Below the pieces are notes generated by a model, which ran no database searches, was not told where the DNA came from, and was given only the letters and a program-made list of their open reading frames with translations. From Lunularia cruciata (taxonomy: Eukaryota; Streptophyta; Marchantiopsida; Lunulariales; Lunulariaceae), in assembly GCA_948567375.1 (NCBI GenBank), contig OX419756.1, positions 50,048,333 through 50,112,332 on the forward strand: a stretch of 64,000 bases of DNA. Direction: 5' to 3'. Below, in pieces: positions 23,923 to 36,244 of this stretch; positions within the stretch are counted from its first letter, which is position 1, and the number at the start of each line of letters is the position of its first letter. A program made the translations under genes and the position numbers.

Positions 23923-24075
23923 GTAGCCATAGAGCAAGCCTTGAAGAGAGATGAGTCCCAAGATGAGAGGTTTTCCAAGAAGGCAACAATGGAGCAAGCT
24001 TTGAAGAGAGATGAATCCCTAGATAGGAAGTTTGTTAGTGAAGCAACCATACAGCAAGCTTTGGAGGAAGATAAG
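23923..24075 (+). repeat. 60-bp in-frame tandem repeat
   Basis: Units begin at 23923, 23983 and 24043; the third is partial. Each encodes a version of EQALKRDES plus charged residues (20 codons per unit) in one open frame to 24159. It is a protease-RT linker expanded in frame. No catalytic role is recognisable. Confidence 0.85.
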
Positions 24076-24159
24076 TTTATTTTTGTGATGTGGATCAAAT
24101 CAATTACACAAGGACAATCTGAGAAGGGCCAAGAGCCTCATGAAGCAATGGTTGATTAG

Positions 24160-24960
24160 ATAGTTCAGGAGTTTGCGGATGTGTTTGTGGATGGTCTGCT
24201 GAAGGGATTAGCCTCTAATCATGGTATGCCTTTCAAGATTGAGTTATTGGTAGGGAGTACTCTAATGAGTAGACCAATCTATTGGCTCTCACCAAAAGAG
24301 TTGGAGGAGTTGCAAACAACACTTACAGAGTTGTTGGAGAAGGACTTCATATGACATGATATCTCTCCTTGGGGAACACCGATAGTATTTGTTCCAAAGA
24401 AGGATGGAAGACTTTGTTTCTATATTGATAACCGTGGGCTCAATAAGCAAACAATGAAGAATGCATATCCCTTGCCTTGGATCAATGACTTGCTTGATCA
24501 ATTGAGTGGAGCATGATACTTTTCCAAGTTGGATCTTTGCAATGGCTATTGGTAAATCCACATTGATAGGGAGGAAGTGCAAAGACTGCCTTTCGCACAA
24601 GGTATGGGCATTTCAAGTGGAGAGTTCTACATTTTGGGCTCATTAATGCTCTAATAGTCTTCATGGATCAAATGCATTGGGTGTTGGATAGGCTATTGGA
24701 CTAGTACGTGGTGGTGTTCTTGGATGATGTCTTAATCTATAGCAAGATAGAGGCAAAACACATGAATCACGTGCAAGAAGTCCTAAGACAACTACAACAA
24801 TGGAAATTTTACTACAAGAAGTCAAAGTGTACCTTTTTGCAAAAGGAAGTTACCTTCTTGGGTCACAAGATCTCATTGGAGGGGATCAAGATGGAAGAAG
24901 AGAAAATCAAGGCCATTACTGATTGGCCTACTCCAAAGGATGCTATAAAAGTATAAGCAT
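24160..24960 (+). pseudogene. B1 reverse transcriptase
   Basis: Reads [57 protein letters not shown] and [11 protein letters not shown], then YFSKLDLCNGYW. Stops interrupt several of these. The catalytic box FLDDVLIYSK is at 24717-24728, in an open stretch (24708-24956) that continues YKKSKCTFLQKEVTFLGHKIS and AITDWPTPK. The catalytic Asp pair is intact; a frameshift lies just before it. Confidence 0.92.
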
Positions 24961-25600
24961 TTAATGGATTGGCTAGTTTTTACTGACGGCTCATCCACTA
25001 TTATGCTCATGTGGTTGTACTATTGATTGACCTCTTGGAGAAGAACTCAAGCTTCTAGTGGACCACCAAGCACAAAGAAACATTCTAGAAGTTGAAACAT
25101 ATGGTGTCTTCAAGACCTATTCTTCAACCATATGATCCTCAACTAGCTTGTGTGGTTGATTTTGATGCTTCTAACTTTCCAATTGGAGCCATGTTGCAAC
25201 AAGAATTCCCAGGTAGACTACATCCCATTTCCTTTATGTCTTGCCAACTAAATATGGTTGAAAGAAATTACTCTACTTGAGATTGGGAACAACTTGCAAT
25301 GGTATATGCCATTATGGTATGAAAGCAATATCTCTTGGAAAAACAAGTGATGATGCAAACTCATCATAAACCATTGTTGCAGATCTAACACTTGGAACAC
25401 ATGAAGAGTCAACATCATTGATGGGAGGAGAAACTCCAACTATTTGACATTAAACTTGAGTACAAAGTAGGTTGGTTCCATGTCATCCTTGATGCTCTAT
25501 GACAAAGACTTGATTTGAAGTCTCTTCCTCTCATCACAGCAACAATTACAATAGTGTCAATTGACTCCAAGGTCCAAAATGAGTTTTGGTCAGCTCTACA
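24961..25600 (+). pseudogene. B1 RNase H
   Basis: FNGLASFYRR-like connection residues precede LQPYDPQLACVVDFDASNFP (open at 25092-25280), the RNase H start with its first catalytic Asp. HPISFMSCQLNMVERNYST then matches the IAFxSrkLNxaErNY strand with its Glu. The domain removes the RNA strand during reverse transcription. It is broken by scattered stops. Confidence 0.85.
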
Positions 25601-26810
25601 ATAAGATCACTTTTTCCAAATGGTACATGGTAATCTTAGAGCATGCAATAAGGAGTATAATACCTTCTCTTTCAAGGAAGGCCTTCTATTCCATGAGGAC
25701 CGGATCTATGTTCTAGCCAAAGGTGATCTCTGACTTTTGCACCTTCAAGAAGCCCATGATTTACCAATAGTTGGTCATATGGGTATGGACAAGACCTTGG
25801 GTACCCTCCACCACCAATAGTGGTGACTCAACATGGCACAAGATGTTTGAGAGTTTGTCCGATCGTATGAGAGTTGCCAACACAACAAGGCCAATAACCA
25901 AAAACCAAGTGGACTCCTTCAACCACTCCCCATTCCATCTACTCATTGGGAACATGTGAGCTTAGATCTAATCACCTCCTTGCCCAAGACAAAGCAAGAT
26001 CACACAACAATTGTGGTGTTTGTGGATAAGCTTAGTAAGCCTATTTTGCACCAATACTTGATATAGTCAATGCTCCAACCTTGATACAAATCTACTTTGA
26101 CAATGTATTCAAGTATCATGGGATGCCGTGTGTACTCATCTCCGACCGTGATCCTCACTTCACTAGAAAGTTTTGGCAAGCATTCTTCTAGATACTTAGC
26201 ACCAAGCTTGCTTTGTCCACGGCCTATCATTCTCAAACTAATGGAAAAATTGAATGTGAAGATTGCACCTTGGAAGATATACTTCATGCCTTTGTCAACA
26301 TTCACCATACCACTTAGGATGAATGTCTTACAACTATGGAGTTTGCATATAATAATTCTAAATAAGCAAGAATTGGATTCTCTCTTTTCTTTCTCAATTT
26401 TGGCCAAGACCCACTTGTTCCAGATTCCCTTCTTACTCCTCCTCCATCTCATGTCTCTCATACTTCCACCTCCTTGACCACCATCTCCCAATCCCTCCAA
26501 TAAGCCAAATCTCATCTCCTTATTGCTCAAAATTGGCAAAAACAATATGCAGATCACCATCTACATGATCTCAACTTTCAAATTGGTGATAAGGTCATGC
26601 TCTCATCTAATAACGTCCCTCTCCCACTTGATACCCAAGTTTATAAACTTGCCTTTAATTGGATAGGACCCTTTGATGTCACCCAAATTGTCTCTCTTGT
26701 TGCTTATCTACTTGCCTTGCCTTGTCATATGCGCATCCATCCTATCTTTCATATTTCCAAGATGAAACCCTTTGTTCCTAACCCTTCTTCTTTTTCCTCT
26801 TGAGTTCAAC
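25600..26810 (+). pseudogene. B1 integrase
   Basis: The zinc-binding domain at about 25740-25890 reads HDLPIVGHMGMDKTLG and SYESCQHNKA (one Cys lost). The catalytic core begins SLDLITSLPKTK (Asp codon 25965). The second Asp is in ISDRDPHFTRKFWQ (26144), and the Glu is at 26252 in NGKIECEDCTLED. The C-terminal domain reads FQIGDKVMLSS, NWIGPFDVTQ and MRIHPIFHISKMKPF, open at 26597-26803. The triad is retained but stops are present. A different-frame ORF at 26097-26477 is a shadow. Confidence 0.9.
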
Positions 26811-26819
26811 CTCCCCCTC

Positions 26820-27010
26820 CTCCTGTTCCTACCAATGATCATGAGGAGCACAAAGTTAATTGTATCCTTGCATGTTGCCACATTCAACAAGGCCGTCAAC
26901 AACATTTGGAAAGGGTATCCCCTTCATGATGCCACATGGGAACCTTTTTCTCATCTCCAGAATACAGAATGCACAACTGGCTATCCAGGCATTTGAAGCT
27001 TCATTGGCGA
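26820..27010 (+). pseudogene. B1 chromodomain
   Basis: WKGYPLHDATWEPFSHLQN in the 26772-26996 frame is the second half of a chromodomain (WKGY and ATWEP). The first half (DHEEHKVNCILACC, parallel to EEYEVDHILAHH in B3) lies in another frame, so one frameshift splits the domain. Confidence 0.78.
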
Positions 27011-27026
27011 TGAGTACATCACCAAC

Positions 27027-27042
27027 TAGCGGTGGGAGAATA
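27027..27042 (+). other. B1 polypurine tract
   Basis: The purine-rich AGCGGTGGGAGAATA run lies immediately before the 3' LTR start TGTAACAATATGG. The same tract flanks the B2 and B3 3' LTRs. Confidence 0.75.
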
Positions 27043-27407
27043 TGTAACAATATGGAGTTTAGCAACAAAGTTAGTAGGTCTAATAAAGTAGCAAATGAGA
27101 CAAATTAGCCTAGAATATTCTAGAAGTATCTAAGAAGCTTCCTAGATAGCTAGCTAGCTAGCTTATCTTGCATCCCAAGTAGGTAGCTTCTAGAAGGAAG
27201 CTTTTGAGACTCTTCCCAATTAACTTGGCTTGCATTCCAAGAAATTGACTCAAGGAAGCTTCTTGAGAAGCTTTTCAAGACCCTTGTAGGATCCTATAAA
27301 TACAAGAATCCCAAAACTATGCTAGGCATTTGGAGTTTACCCACATTCAAGTGTCCCAATGTGATCTTCCATTCTCCTATTTCTCTCCTTGGTCTTGGAC
27401 TTTTACA
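27043..27407 (+). repeat. B1 3' LTR
   Basis: A 365-bp LTR, TGTAACAATATGG to CTTTTACA, with a perfect HSE GAAtaTTCtaGAA at 27113-27125 and TATAAATA at 27295-27302. Followed by the target duplication TAGTG. Confidence 0.93.
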
Positions 27408-27412
27408 TAGTG

Positions 27413-29065
27413 TCACCATATATAGTATGCTATAAAAACATGGAAAAGAAATCACATTCACTACAAGTCTAATCTAATCTATTCTTGAAGATGATGGTTC
27501 ATTTGTAACAAAGGTTACTTTGTTTAATTTATTTGTGTCTTCCTCTCATACATTTGGATTCTAGATTGAGTCATTGAGACACTCATGTATACAGAAATTC
27601 TCATTCCTCTCACAAGGTTTGTGGTCATACAAGTTCAACAATATTAAGGTGTTCTACAAGTAGTACCTTAGAATGCATATACAAAGAAGGAACAAGAAAC
27701 TCCAAGGATCCAATCACCTTGATAACCACAATTGTGAATTATTATTCCATCCTTACCAAACGGCACAACTTTGCAAGAGTTCAAGATGGATCATGTTGCT
27801 CAATCTCTTTATCTTGTGTTATTGAATGATACCAAAGACTTGTAGTAGCATATCATTGGATTGTCCTTGACTTCTTTAGAACAATTAGAGATAAATACTA
27901 TAGTCCCACATAAATTATTCCCATCACACAAGTGCTTATGCTTTTATGTTAAGATTCCTTAGCATGCAATCATCTATTTATGCAAAGCATAGATGAATAG
28001 ACATACACCAACTCAAAGGTCTTGATAGTATAAACTTCATTTATTTCAAAAGAAGGATGCACCAAATGAACTCAATGAACATTGAGCCAAAGCCTTTTAT
28101 ACATGGCCTACATAGCCACCAAAGATCCAATGGACACAATGGATTAGAAATCTCCTATTCAGATCTACAATACTACTTGTTGAACTTATCTTGTCACTTA
28201 TTGTATCCTAATCAAATCTTAAGTAGGCACATCCCACATGGAATAACCACCTCAACATCTTGTCTTTCTCAATTGCTATTTTGTTAGATGACAGACTAAC
28301 ACCAAATTTTCATATCATAGCCTTACTAATTATGCACAAATACAAAGAGTCCTAGGCTACAACTACAAAAACAATATTGTCTTAACTACAAGATGGATCA
28401 TGTCATTGTAAGCTCATTTCATATGCAATTTTTATGCTCATCTTGTACAAAGTCATTACTCATTTGCTAGATAATTTGGTGGTAAATGCAACAAACTACA
28501 CTCTCCTTTGCATATTTGAATAAGCTCTATGAGCTTCTTCTTGTAACCACACACTTATTTTATAAAACTAGTTTGTGTTTCATGTAACTTGGAGGTGGTA
28601 TAGGCAAGCAGCTTGATAGACAATACCTTGAGTTGGTCATTTCTCTAGAATTTTCTCTCCAATGCATTGATTTTCATCTTGAGGTCCTTCAATTTCATGC
28701 ATTATGGGTATTTAGTTGCTATTTTTTCCAATTGATCAAGAAGTTGAGTAGCATTATGCCCTATTTTCATGAGTAGTCCTCCTAGTTTACTCTTTATGTG
28801 TTTTTCTCACTTTTGAGTCCCTTTGTCAGCTTGTCACAAACCTTTGCCTTTAGCTTGTCTTTCTTTTCTCATTGATGCTTCAGGCTCATAGTGAGCTCCT
28901 ACACACAAAGGTCCATAATCCACTTGTAATTCTTGTAGCATGATTTGGTTGCAATTGTCTTGGCTTGGGCATCTTCCAACTCCCTTTATATTGATACCAC
29001 TTCTTTGTCTTGTGCTCATAGTTGATCTTTGTGCTAGTTTGTTGTTGGAAAACCTTATCATTGAA
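27413..29065 (-). other. Unassigned region, coiled-coil remnants at right
   Basis: 27413-28700 shows nothing I can assign. About 28700-29065 reads on the minus strand as a charged, Lys/Gln-rich broken protein that appears to continue at 29646, beyond a solo LTR. The class of the element is not recognised. Confidence 0.35.
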
Positions 29066-29645
29066 TGTAATACCATTAGCTAGACATATTACCTAGAGGT
29101 GGAAATTGGCTTTGTTATATCTTGAGGGATGTTATATATGATGGTCTAAGTAGATCAGATAGAGATGTCAACAAAATAGTACTTCCAATAATAAGGTAGA
29201 GGCCAAAAACACCTTGAAAAATTCAAAGCCAATTTTGAAGGCCTAAATGGATGAATTAGGCCTTGAAAAATGCATTAGTATCCTAGTTAGTCAAACAGAC
29301 TTAGCCTTCCCTCCCCGGCAATAGTTGTTTTTGTCTCATCAAGAGCTTTCCAATGGTACATCACCCATGTTGTTTTGAGCTTCCTACAAGAAGATTCCCC
29401 AAAGATTCCCTCTTGTTTGACCAACCAAATAGGACAAGGATTGACATGTCACCAGTCCATGTAGCTAATCTAAGGGTGGAGCTTGCTTACATGTCACCAA
29501 TCCATGTATCTGATCTGAGGGTGTAGCTCCCTTTGCTATGTAATAAAGACAAGGTGCTCCTTTGGATCATTGGAGTATGGAAGGATGAAGCATTGTGTTT
29601 CTCTTGTGTTTCTCTTGGGGTTTCTCTTGTCCTTGGAACATTACA
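29066..29645 (+). repeat. Solo LTR, family A
   Basis: A 580-bp plus-orientation LTR from TGTAATACCATTAGCTAGAC to GGAACATTACA. It carries TATGTAATAAAG near 29537 followed by AAGGTGCTCC. Flanking host sequence shares TGAA on both sides (29062-29065 and 29646-29649). There is no internal region. It interrupts a minus-strand coiled-coil ORF. U3 here has only one copy of the unit that is duplicated in A1. Confidence 0.85.
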
Positions 29646-30792
29646 TGAAGGGAAATAACCTCTTCTTTAAGACATCATAAGACTACCTCATTTTGCTCAT
29701 GTGATGAAAATTCTTCCTTTTCAAACTTCTTTAGCATCCTATCTTTCTCTTAGGAGTTATTTAATTCCTCCTTGAGCCTTTTCCTAGTTTGATTCAATTC
29801 ACTACAAAGGGGAGCCTTCTCCTTTGCAATTTTTTGGGCATGCTTATGCATGTGTAATACAAGCACCACTAGCTTGTTGATAGTAGGTCCAGCTCTTGAT
29901 AAAAGGGCATGAGTTCCTCCAAGGCTTCCATCATTGGCATCACCATATTCATGGTGTTACCACCATCACCCACAAGAGTGAGTTGTTGCTGCATTTCAGA
30001 TTGTGTAAGATGTCTTACATGGTGCTAGTAGTCTTTTTTTGTTCCTCATTGATCCATAGGCTAATCCTTACCATCTTTCCCTATCTCCTCATGTGTTGTG
30101 GCCATATCCTTGTCCACATCTGCATTCTGTCCATTGTGTAGTTGTCCTCCCATAGACTACGCTTCCTTCATTTTGAGGACTTTTACCTTTGTAGGTGGTT
30201 ATTTATCCAGACCGTGTTCTTTGTTAACATGGTTTAGTTCACTTGTACATGTGTTGCCATTCAAATTCCTCTATGACAACCTAGCTTTGTTACCCATAGC
30301 TCTTAAGATGAAGTTAAATTTTTTTCCTTCCTTTGATATCTTTTTCAACTTGGTGATAGGGCTTCCTTGTCATTGTCCACCATGGTTTTCTTGCCATAGA
30401 TCTACCCCTGTACTTTTCCAAAGTAATTGTACTTGTTCTTAGGAAACCAAATTCCCCTTTTGTTGTTGAGTGAAAATATCAAAGTGAAGAACTTTGACTG
30501 CCCAATCCATCGTTATTTACCAAAGTAGCCTTTCCATGGTTAGATTCAATTCATGATCTTGAATAGCCTGCTTCTTCCATGTTTTAATTGTTTCCTTCAT
30601 ACTCATTGTTGTCTCCACTTTGGGGGTCTTCTAAAGATACATTTTAACCTAGGCGGCTCATTTTTGCTTCTTGGAGACCTAAATTTTGGCTGGTAGTGCC
30701 ATCATATTCTTACAAGTATTTTCTGTATTGTAGATCTCTTCCACCTCTATGGACCTCCCTAATTTTTAATACTCTTTATATGTTTCCTTGTA
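29646..30792 (-). other. Minus-strand coiled-coil ORF remnant
   Basis: The minus-strand reading at about 29690-29880 includes SELNQTRKRLKEELNNSQE and KKFEKEEFSSHEQ, a good heptad-like coiled coil. Stops and frameshifts are present. Together with 28700-29065 and 30793-31233 it seems to be one long decayed protein, probably from a transposable element. Plus-strand ORFs at 29896-30442 are shadows. Confidence 0.45.
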
Positions 30793-31233
30793 TTACTCTT
30801 CTTCATTGCCTAAGTCTAAGCTCATATTGAAGTACTCTAGATGATGGAAGTGATTGGGGTATTGTACCTTTTCCACCTTCTTAAGACAATTCATGCTTAA
30901 GTAGAAGTGTACTATGAAGAGTGATATGATGGTAACACCTCCTTGCTTAGTCATCTCTGGTACAAACTCAACCACATATTCAAAAAACATTTATGCCTAG
31001 CTCATTGGTTTGCGCTCATGGAGAAGTTGGAAGAAAATAGCCTAGTTTAAGTTGACATATGTGGTTTGTTTGGATTTGAATAATTTCATGATCATTTTAA
31101 TGATGACTAGGCAAATGGGATCTTTAAGTGAGTCAACTTGATAGTTGCTAGTCATCTTTGCTTTGTCAAACAAGTTGTCTTTCTTGGATTTAACCTTTTT
31201 ACTTGGATGACCATGGTAGGTATCTATAAACAT
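30793..31233 (-). pseudogene. Unrecognised element protein, N-terminal part
   Basis: Two adjoining minus-strand stretches in a compatible order: TSNYQVDSLKDPICLVIIKM (31042-31233), then FFEYVVEFVPEMTKQGGVTI and HFHHLEYFNMSLDLGNEEE (30793-30990). Only a few stops separate them. It looks like a folded domain followed by a coiled coil. I do not recognise the family; a gag-like or plant-transposon ORF is possible. Confidence 0.4.
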
Positions 31234-31562
31234 TTGGCCAAATGGTGAGATTTCATCTCCAAGGAATTGTTGCTAATGATCTCCTATCTAGAATGTTAGA
31301 TTTCCTCTCAAGAATTTAATCTAATCATTATTGTCACAAATTTCTTCTCGTATGGAAAGATTGGAGATGTTCCAATTCCATGACAAGAAGTCTAATTTTC
31401 TACTTCAAATGTATTTGGCTTATAGGTGAAGTCCCCATTCAGACATTTGGGGGGTTTTACTAATAATTTTGGTGGTTTCTTGTTGTTTCCTTATGCAGCT
31501 ACCTTCTAGTGCTATTGCTATACTCATATATAAAGTTATTGACACATGAATCTACACTACCC

Positions 31563-31686
31563 AACAACACCTTCTTGTATAGACTCTCAAAGTGTGGAGG
31601 ATGCAACTGCCAAAACAAGCTCCTAACAACACCTTCTTGTACAAACTCTCAAAGTATGGAGGATACAATTGCCAAAACAAGATCCT
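31563..31686. repeat. 62-bp tandem duplication
   Basis: Two adjacent copies (31563-31624 and 31625-31686) starting AACAACACCTTCTTGTA, differing at several bases. No coding role is apparent. Confidence 0.9.
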
Positions 31687-32047
31687 ATGGGAGCAAGGTG
31701 TAGTGGAAAGGAATTATAAAAATTGATTCTGCAAAAAAGTTTTCCTTTGTAATGCCAATCAACCTTTTATAGTCAAAGCAAATCATTCCAACATTAAATT
31801 GTTGTGGCGGTCAGCAAAGAGTCACATGTTTGGCATGAGAGCATTTTGGTTGAGGCCAATAGTCCAGATTTTTGTTCTTTGGTGGTGCAATCATGTTGCT
31901 TGAATCCTTGCATTAATTCTTGGCCATGCAAGTGTTTGATAGTTGTTGTACCCCTTGCAAACTTGTACTTGTATTCCTTGGCCACGCAAAGTCATAGAGG
32001 TTCTTGATCTTGTATTCATTTGTTCTTTAAGATTGTTTGGCTCATAC
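31687..32047. other. No recognisable feature
   Basis: Short ORFs only on both strands. No family motif is seen. Confidence 0.4.
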
Positions 32048-32170
32048 CTAGAAAAAAAGAGGTGACCGCGTAGGAAACATGAAGGATGGGAAGACCCCAT
32101 CAAGCCATACAAGGGAGAGACAAAAAAGGTAACATGGGGCTAAGCCCCAATAGAGTCTGTATGAGAAATG
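32048..32170. repeat. Repeat F copy 2
   Basis: Matches 14575-14700 with the shared words AACATGAAGGATGGGAAG, CCCCATC and CCCCAATAGAGT. It lacks the tandem duplication of copy 1. The repeat class is unknown. Confidence 0.65.
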
Positions 32171-35100
32171 ATCATGACATCATGAGGCCCGTAAGTGACA
32201 AATTTTACAAATTGTCACCATGCATCTATGGGTATGATGACAAGATGTACTATCTTTACAACAAGTATAAGGGTCTTTGAATTTGTAGGTTGTCTTATTG
32301 TAGGAGTGGTCTTGTACCTCATTCTTCAAGCTATAGGTCCATATGGCAAAAGGTATGATCCTAGCCATATTATGAGTTTGGCCAACAAATAAAAATACTT
32401 TTTCCTTCTCATGACCTAACTACTACACTACTTCCTATTATCTCTTGTTAAACTAAACCAAATCAAAATATTAAAAAATCTGCTCTCATAAGGGTGTGTG
32501 GTTCACCACACACCCAAGAGGTTAAACAAATGACAATGAAGACCTCATGTCATATTTTCCTTTCTATTTATCTATTTTTGAATTTTATCCTTTAACATAT
32601 TTGAATTTTTTCTTATCAAAATACTTAAATACTCTTTTGTAGTGACTAGATTTTTATATATATCCTTTGGAACAAATATGCTACCTTTTGATAATTAGGT
32701 CAAGTTTCAACCTTACTTTAGTCATAAGTCTAAATAAGACCATCAAGATTTTTAACTACATTTTATCACAAATAATCAAATTTTTTTATGTACAACAGAA
32801 AACATAAATGCATTGTATTTTATCAAAAAAATCTCATAAAAAGTAACCCTCTACTAGAATAGGCATTTAGGCATGATCAATTCTACAAATTTCAATGTAT
32901 TGATCATACTAAGAACCTTGTATATATTAGTTATTGATGAATATAAATGCAAAATTGTTTTATGTTATTTTCCTAGTTTTGATTTGATAAGAGGTTTGGA
33001 TATGTAATAATAGATCTCAACTAATCTATGGGTTTTATTTATTAATAAAATCCAAAATCATTATTGAATATGTGTAACAAATTGTTAACTTTTAGCTTGA
33101 GCAAGCCAATCATGACTTATCTACTCTCAAAGACGCTTGCTAAGGTCAAATTAGCTTCAATAAACAAGATAGGGGACACTTGAGTTACTATTGATAGGCT
33201 AATTAGAGCTGATTGATAGTAAAATAATATTAAAATAATCATACCTAGTCTTGAAAGAAAATGAGTTAGTTAAAGCAAACTTTAGATGGAATGACTATCA
33301 CTTGAATGATAACAATGCAATCATATCTTTGATATATCTTATTATATCAATTGGTTGAATAATGCAAGTTTTATAAGAATTTACCTATCTTTATTAATTT
33401 TACCTTTCCTTTAATACAAAATAACTGTTTTTAAATGCTAATCTTGTTCAAACTTTCCTTAATAATTTTACAATAATCCAATCTGACTTGCTTAATATGG
33501 TTAATTATGGAATATATTATCTTACCTTATAAAAGAGTTTTTTAACAATGATATGATTTGAAAAATCTTACACTTCTATATATGATGCAGTATATTTATT
33601 ACCAATAATAAGGAGAAATTAAGATAATTAAAAAGCCAAAATTTCACAAAAAAAAACATCTAAATCCTAAGCCTATTTTAAGGAATGAAACTTAATCTTA
33701 GGATTAAGACTTACTTTTTTATGAGAATTTGGATTTTTTGATTATTTTACTTGTTCCTCATTGTTGTTTGTTCAGCAGATTAAAATCTTCTAACAAGATT
33801 TCTCAATATATATTTAGTAATCCAAGCTTTCATGGAAGGAATTACAAAAAATATATATCAAATTTTATTCTTGTACGTAAAAAAGTAGATAATAAGAAAA
33901 GTAGATAATAAATAATCAACTTGATTTCAAAACATTAACAATATTCAAAAAATTAAAATTTTATTAGAACCTATGATGAAAATTTCTTGTTGCTTCTATC
34001 AAAATAAATAAATGATCCTTAAAGAGGAATATAAGATATGATTATAATATCTCAAATCAAATTTTTATTGAAAAGGAAAAGCTTAATTTATGGCAGCTAG
34101 ATTTGAATGAGATTTCATGCATAGATTTCAAAATATACTCCAAATTGAAAAGTTGAATCAAATCATGAATTAAAAATTAAATTTTCAACTATTTTCATTT
34201 GTAAGTTTTAGGGCTTAAAATGCATTAATTTTATACATCTAATTTATTAAATAAATCTTCACAAAAATTAAATTTTGAGTTTTTTTTTCATATATTTTGT
34301 CAAATTCCTTAAGATTTTGAATATAATTTTATGTTATTTTTGTAGAGCTAGGTACTTTATTTCCTATTGATTTTGAGTAATGATTAATGTTACCTACATA
34401 TTCATTACACTCTAGTCTAATGAGCTTAAACAAGCTTGGTTATAATATACAACTTGACTTTCATTAAGATTTTCTTTGATTTGAATAGAGAGTGAGATTA
34501 CAAGTTCACTATAAAAATCAAATCAAATGCTTAATTCTTGCAGCTATACAAAAGCAACAAAGTCACCTTACAACTATACAAAAGAAATTATTGTGTATAC
34601 CACTTTTATTTTTATCATTCATCATTTTTTTCCTTTAGTTCATCCTTTTTTGTTCTTTTTTCTGTTTCTTTATCTCAAACATTGATACCTCCACTATCAA
34701 TCATCAGGTATTTTTTTATTGGGAAAATTTTCTTGCTTAGTAATCATAGGGCATATTAATATCATCAACACCTTTTCAATGCTCCAACATTTCAACAACA
34801 AGGGTTACTTGGTATCCCTATTGGAGTGTACTTGTTTAATGTTCTAAATACCAAGTTGTCTTTTGATATCTCTTTTTCCACTTAAAGTTATATCAACTTG
34901 CTTACCTAACACTCCTTAAGTTTGCATGATTCCATCAAGCTCTAGTTGCTAAGTGTAGAAGGAGCAAAATTTTACATTTTTGAATGAATCAAAAACTTAG
35001 CTAATAAAAAGGTTGTAGATCAGAAGGTTGCATCTTCTTAGTTACAATTCCTAAACTTTGTATTCAATTAACCTTGATTTGCATCCAAACATATGAACTT

Positions 35101-36244
35101 CTATCATATAAGTACAATAATGCCATACCATTCTCCAAGGAAGACATCTTTGATAGAATATTCAGCTTTGAGGCAATCACTAGAATAGTTACTTATTGGA
35201 TTACAATGATATTCCACTCATCAAAATATTGATTGTTTTTGACAAGGTGCTATGAAGTATACCAGATCAAAAAACTAATTCTTAGTAGGTATAATATTTC
35301 TTGTAACTTTGAGTGTTATTTCTAAGGAATGTTTTAGAATCTCTTCATACTCTAATTTTAATAAATTTTAACTCATATTTTTATTGACAATAAGATAAAT
35401 ATACCTGTATATATATTCCCACACCTATCATAATTGGATGTTGGATGATAGAAGGTACCTCATCCACAAAAGACCTCACTCAAGGACAAAAAAAAAATAT
35501 AGTATGGCAAATCTTGTAATGGTTGATATTGTTATTAATGTGATCCATTTCCCAAATTTCTTTGGCTTTCTAGTATTGTCTCACATTCATTGTTGCATAC
35601 CCATAGGTGCATTATATAAGAACAACAAAGGGTTCTTTTCAATTAAATCATGTAATTTTGAGTTGTAGAATAAAAAAAAAAGCATCTTGGTGATATCTTC
35701 TTGTCAATTGCTTTGATACATACTTGATCACTAGGAGTTTTCGATACATATCTTTGTGCAAGGAGTGAAACCACCTCGTTATATTTGGTCATTTTTCTTA
35801 AATGGACAAATTGTGGAATTGGATGGATGTAACTTCTACAATTAGGTTCCAAAAGGAACAAGGTCTAATGGTGAGATAAAATCATGATGACTTACCTCAT
35901 AATTTAGATTTAATGGTTGTAGAGATATCCACAGCCAAGGTGGTTTGACAATATCTTTTGTTCCATTGATTGAGTTGGTGATTCAAAAAGCTTGAAATAT
36001 AAACAAAGAAGAAATGAAGAGAAATGAGGATAAAGATGTTCTAAAGTTGTCTAGGAGATGAGTTATATAAGTAACTTATTAGAAAACAATGTTTTCAGAA
36101 TAAGAAAAATGCCTATGTACACACAATCCTTTGTAGATTTTCTCTTTAGAATATTAAAAAATTTCCTTACACTACATATGTGAAGTATTCAGGGTCTGAA
36201 AAATTATTATTTTTAATATTTTTATATACTTGAATGAAAAATTG
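32171..36244. other. Long AT-rich stretch without gene
   Basis: About 4 kb of AT-rich sequence. ORFs (34538-34759 plus, 35438-35668 plus, 35643-35861 minus) are short, with low-complexity or unrecognised products. No LTR ends or RNA genes were found. Confidence 0.5.

Larger units (their letters stand above)
21209..27407 (+). mobile_element. Ty3/Gypsy chromovirus B1, structurally complete
   Basis: A full-length but decayed LTR retrotransposon: 5' LTR 21209-21557, PBS 21559-21570, gag, protease, RT, RNase H, integrase, chromodomain, polypurine tract and 3' LTR 27043-27407. A perfect 5-bp target duplication TAGTG flanks it (21204-21208 and 27408-27412). A family C LTR (22472-23165) is nested in gag. 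Without it the element is about 5.5 kb. Many stops and at least one RT frameshift make it non-autonomous today. Confidence 0.93.

Noticed and set aside
26097-26477. 126-codon plus-strand ORF
   Set aside because: Same strand but a different frame from the B1 integrase core (ISDRDPHFT and TLED lie in the other frame).
26000-26560. 186-codon minus-strand ORF
   Set aside because: Antisense to the B1 integrase, which has clear catalytic motifs on the plus strand; a shadow frame.
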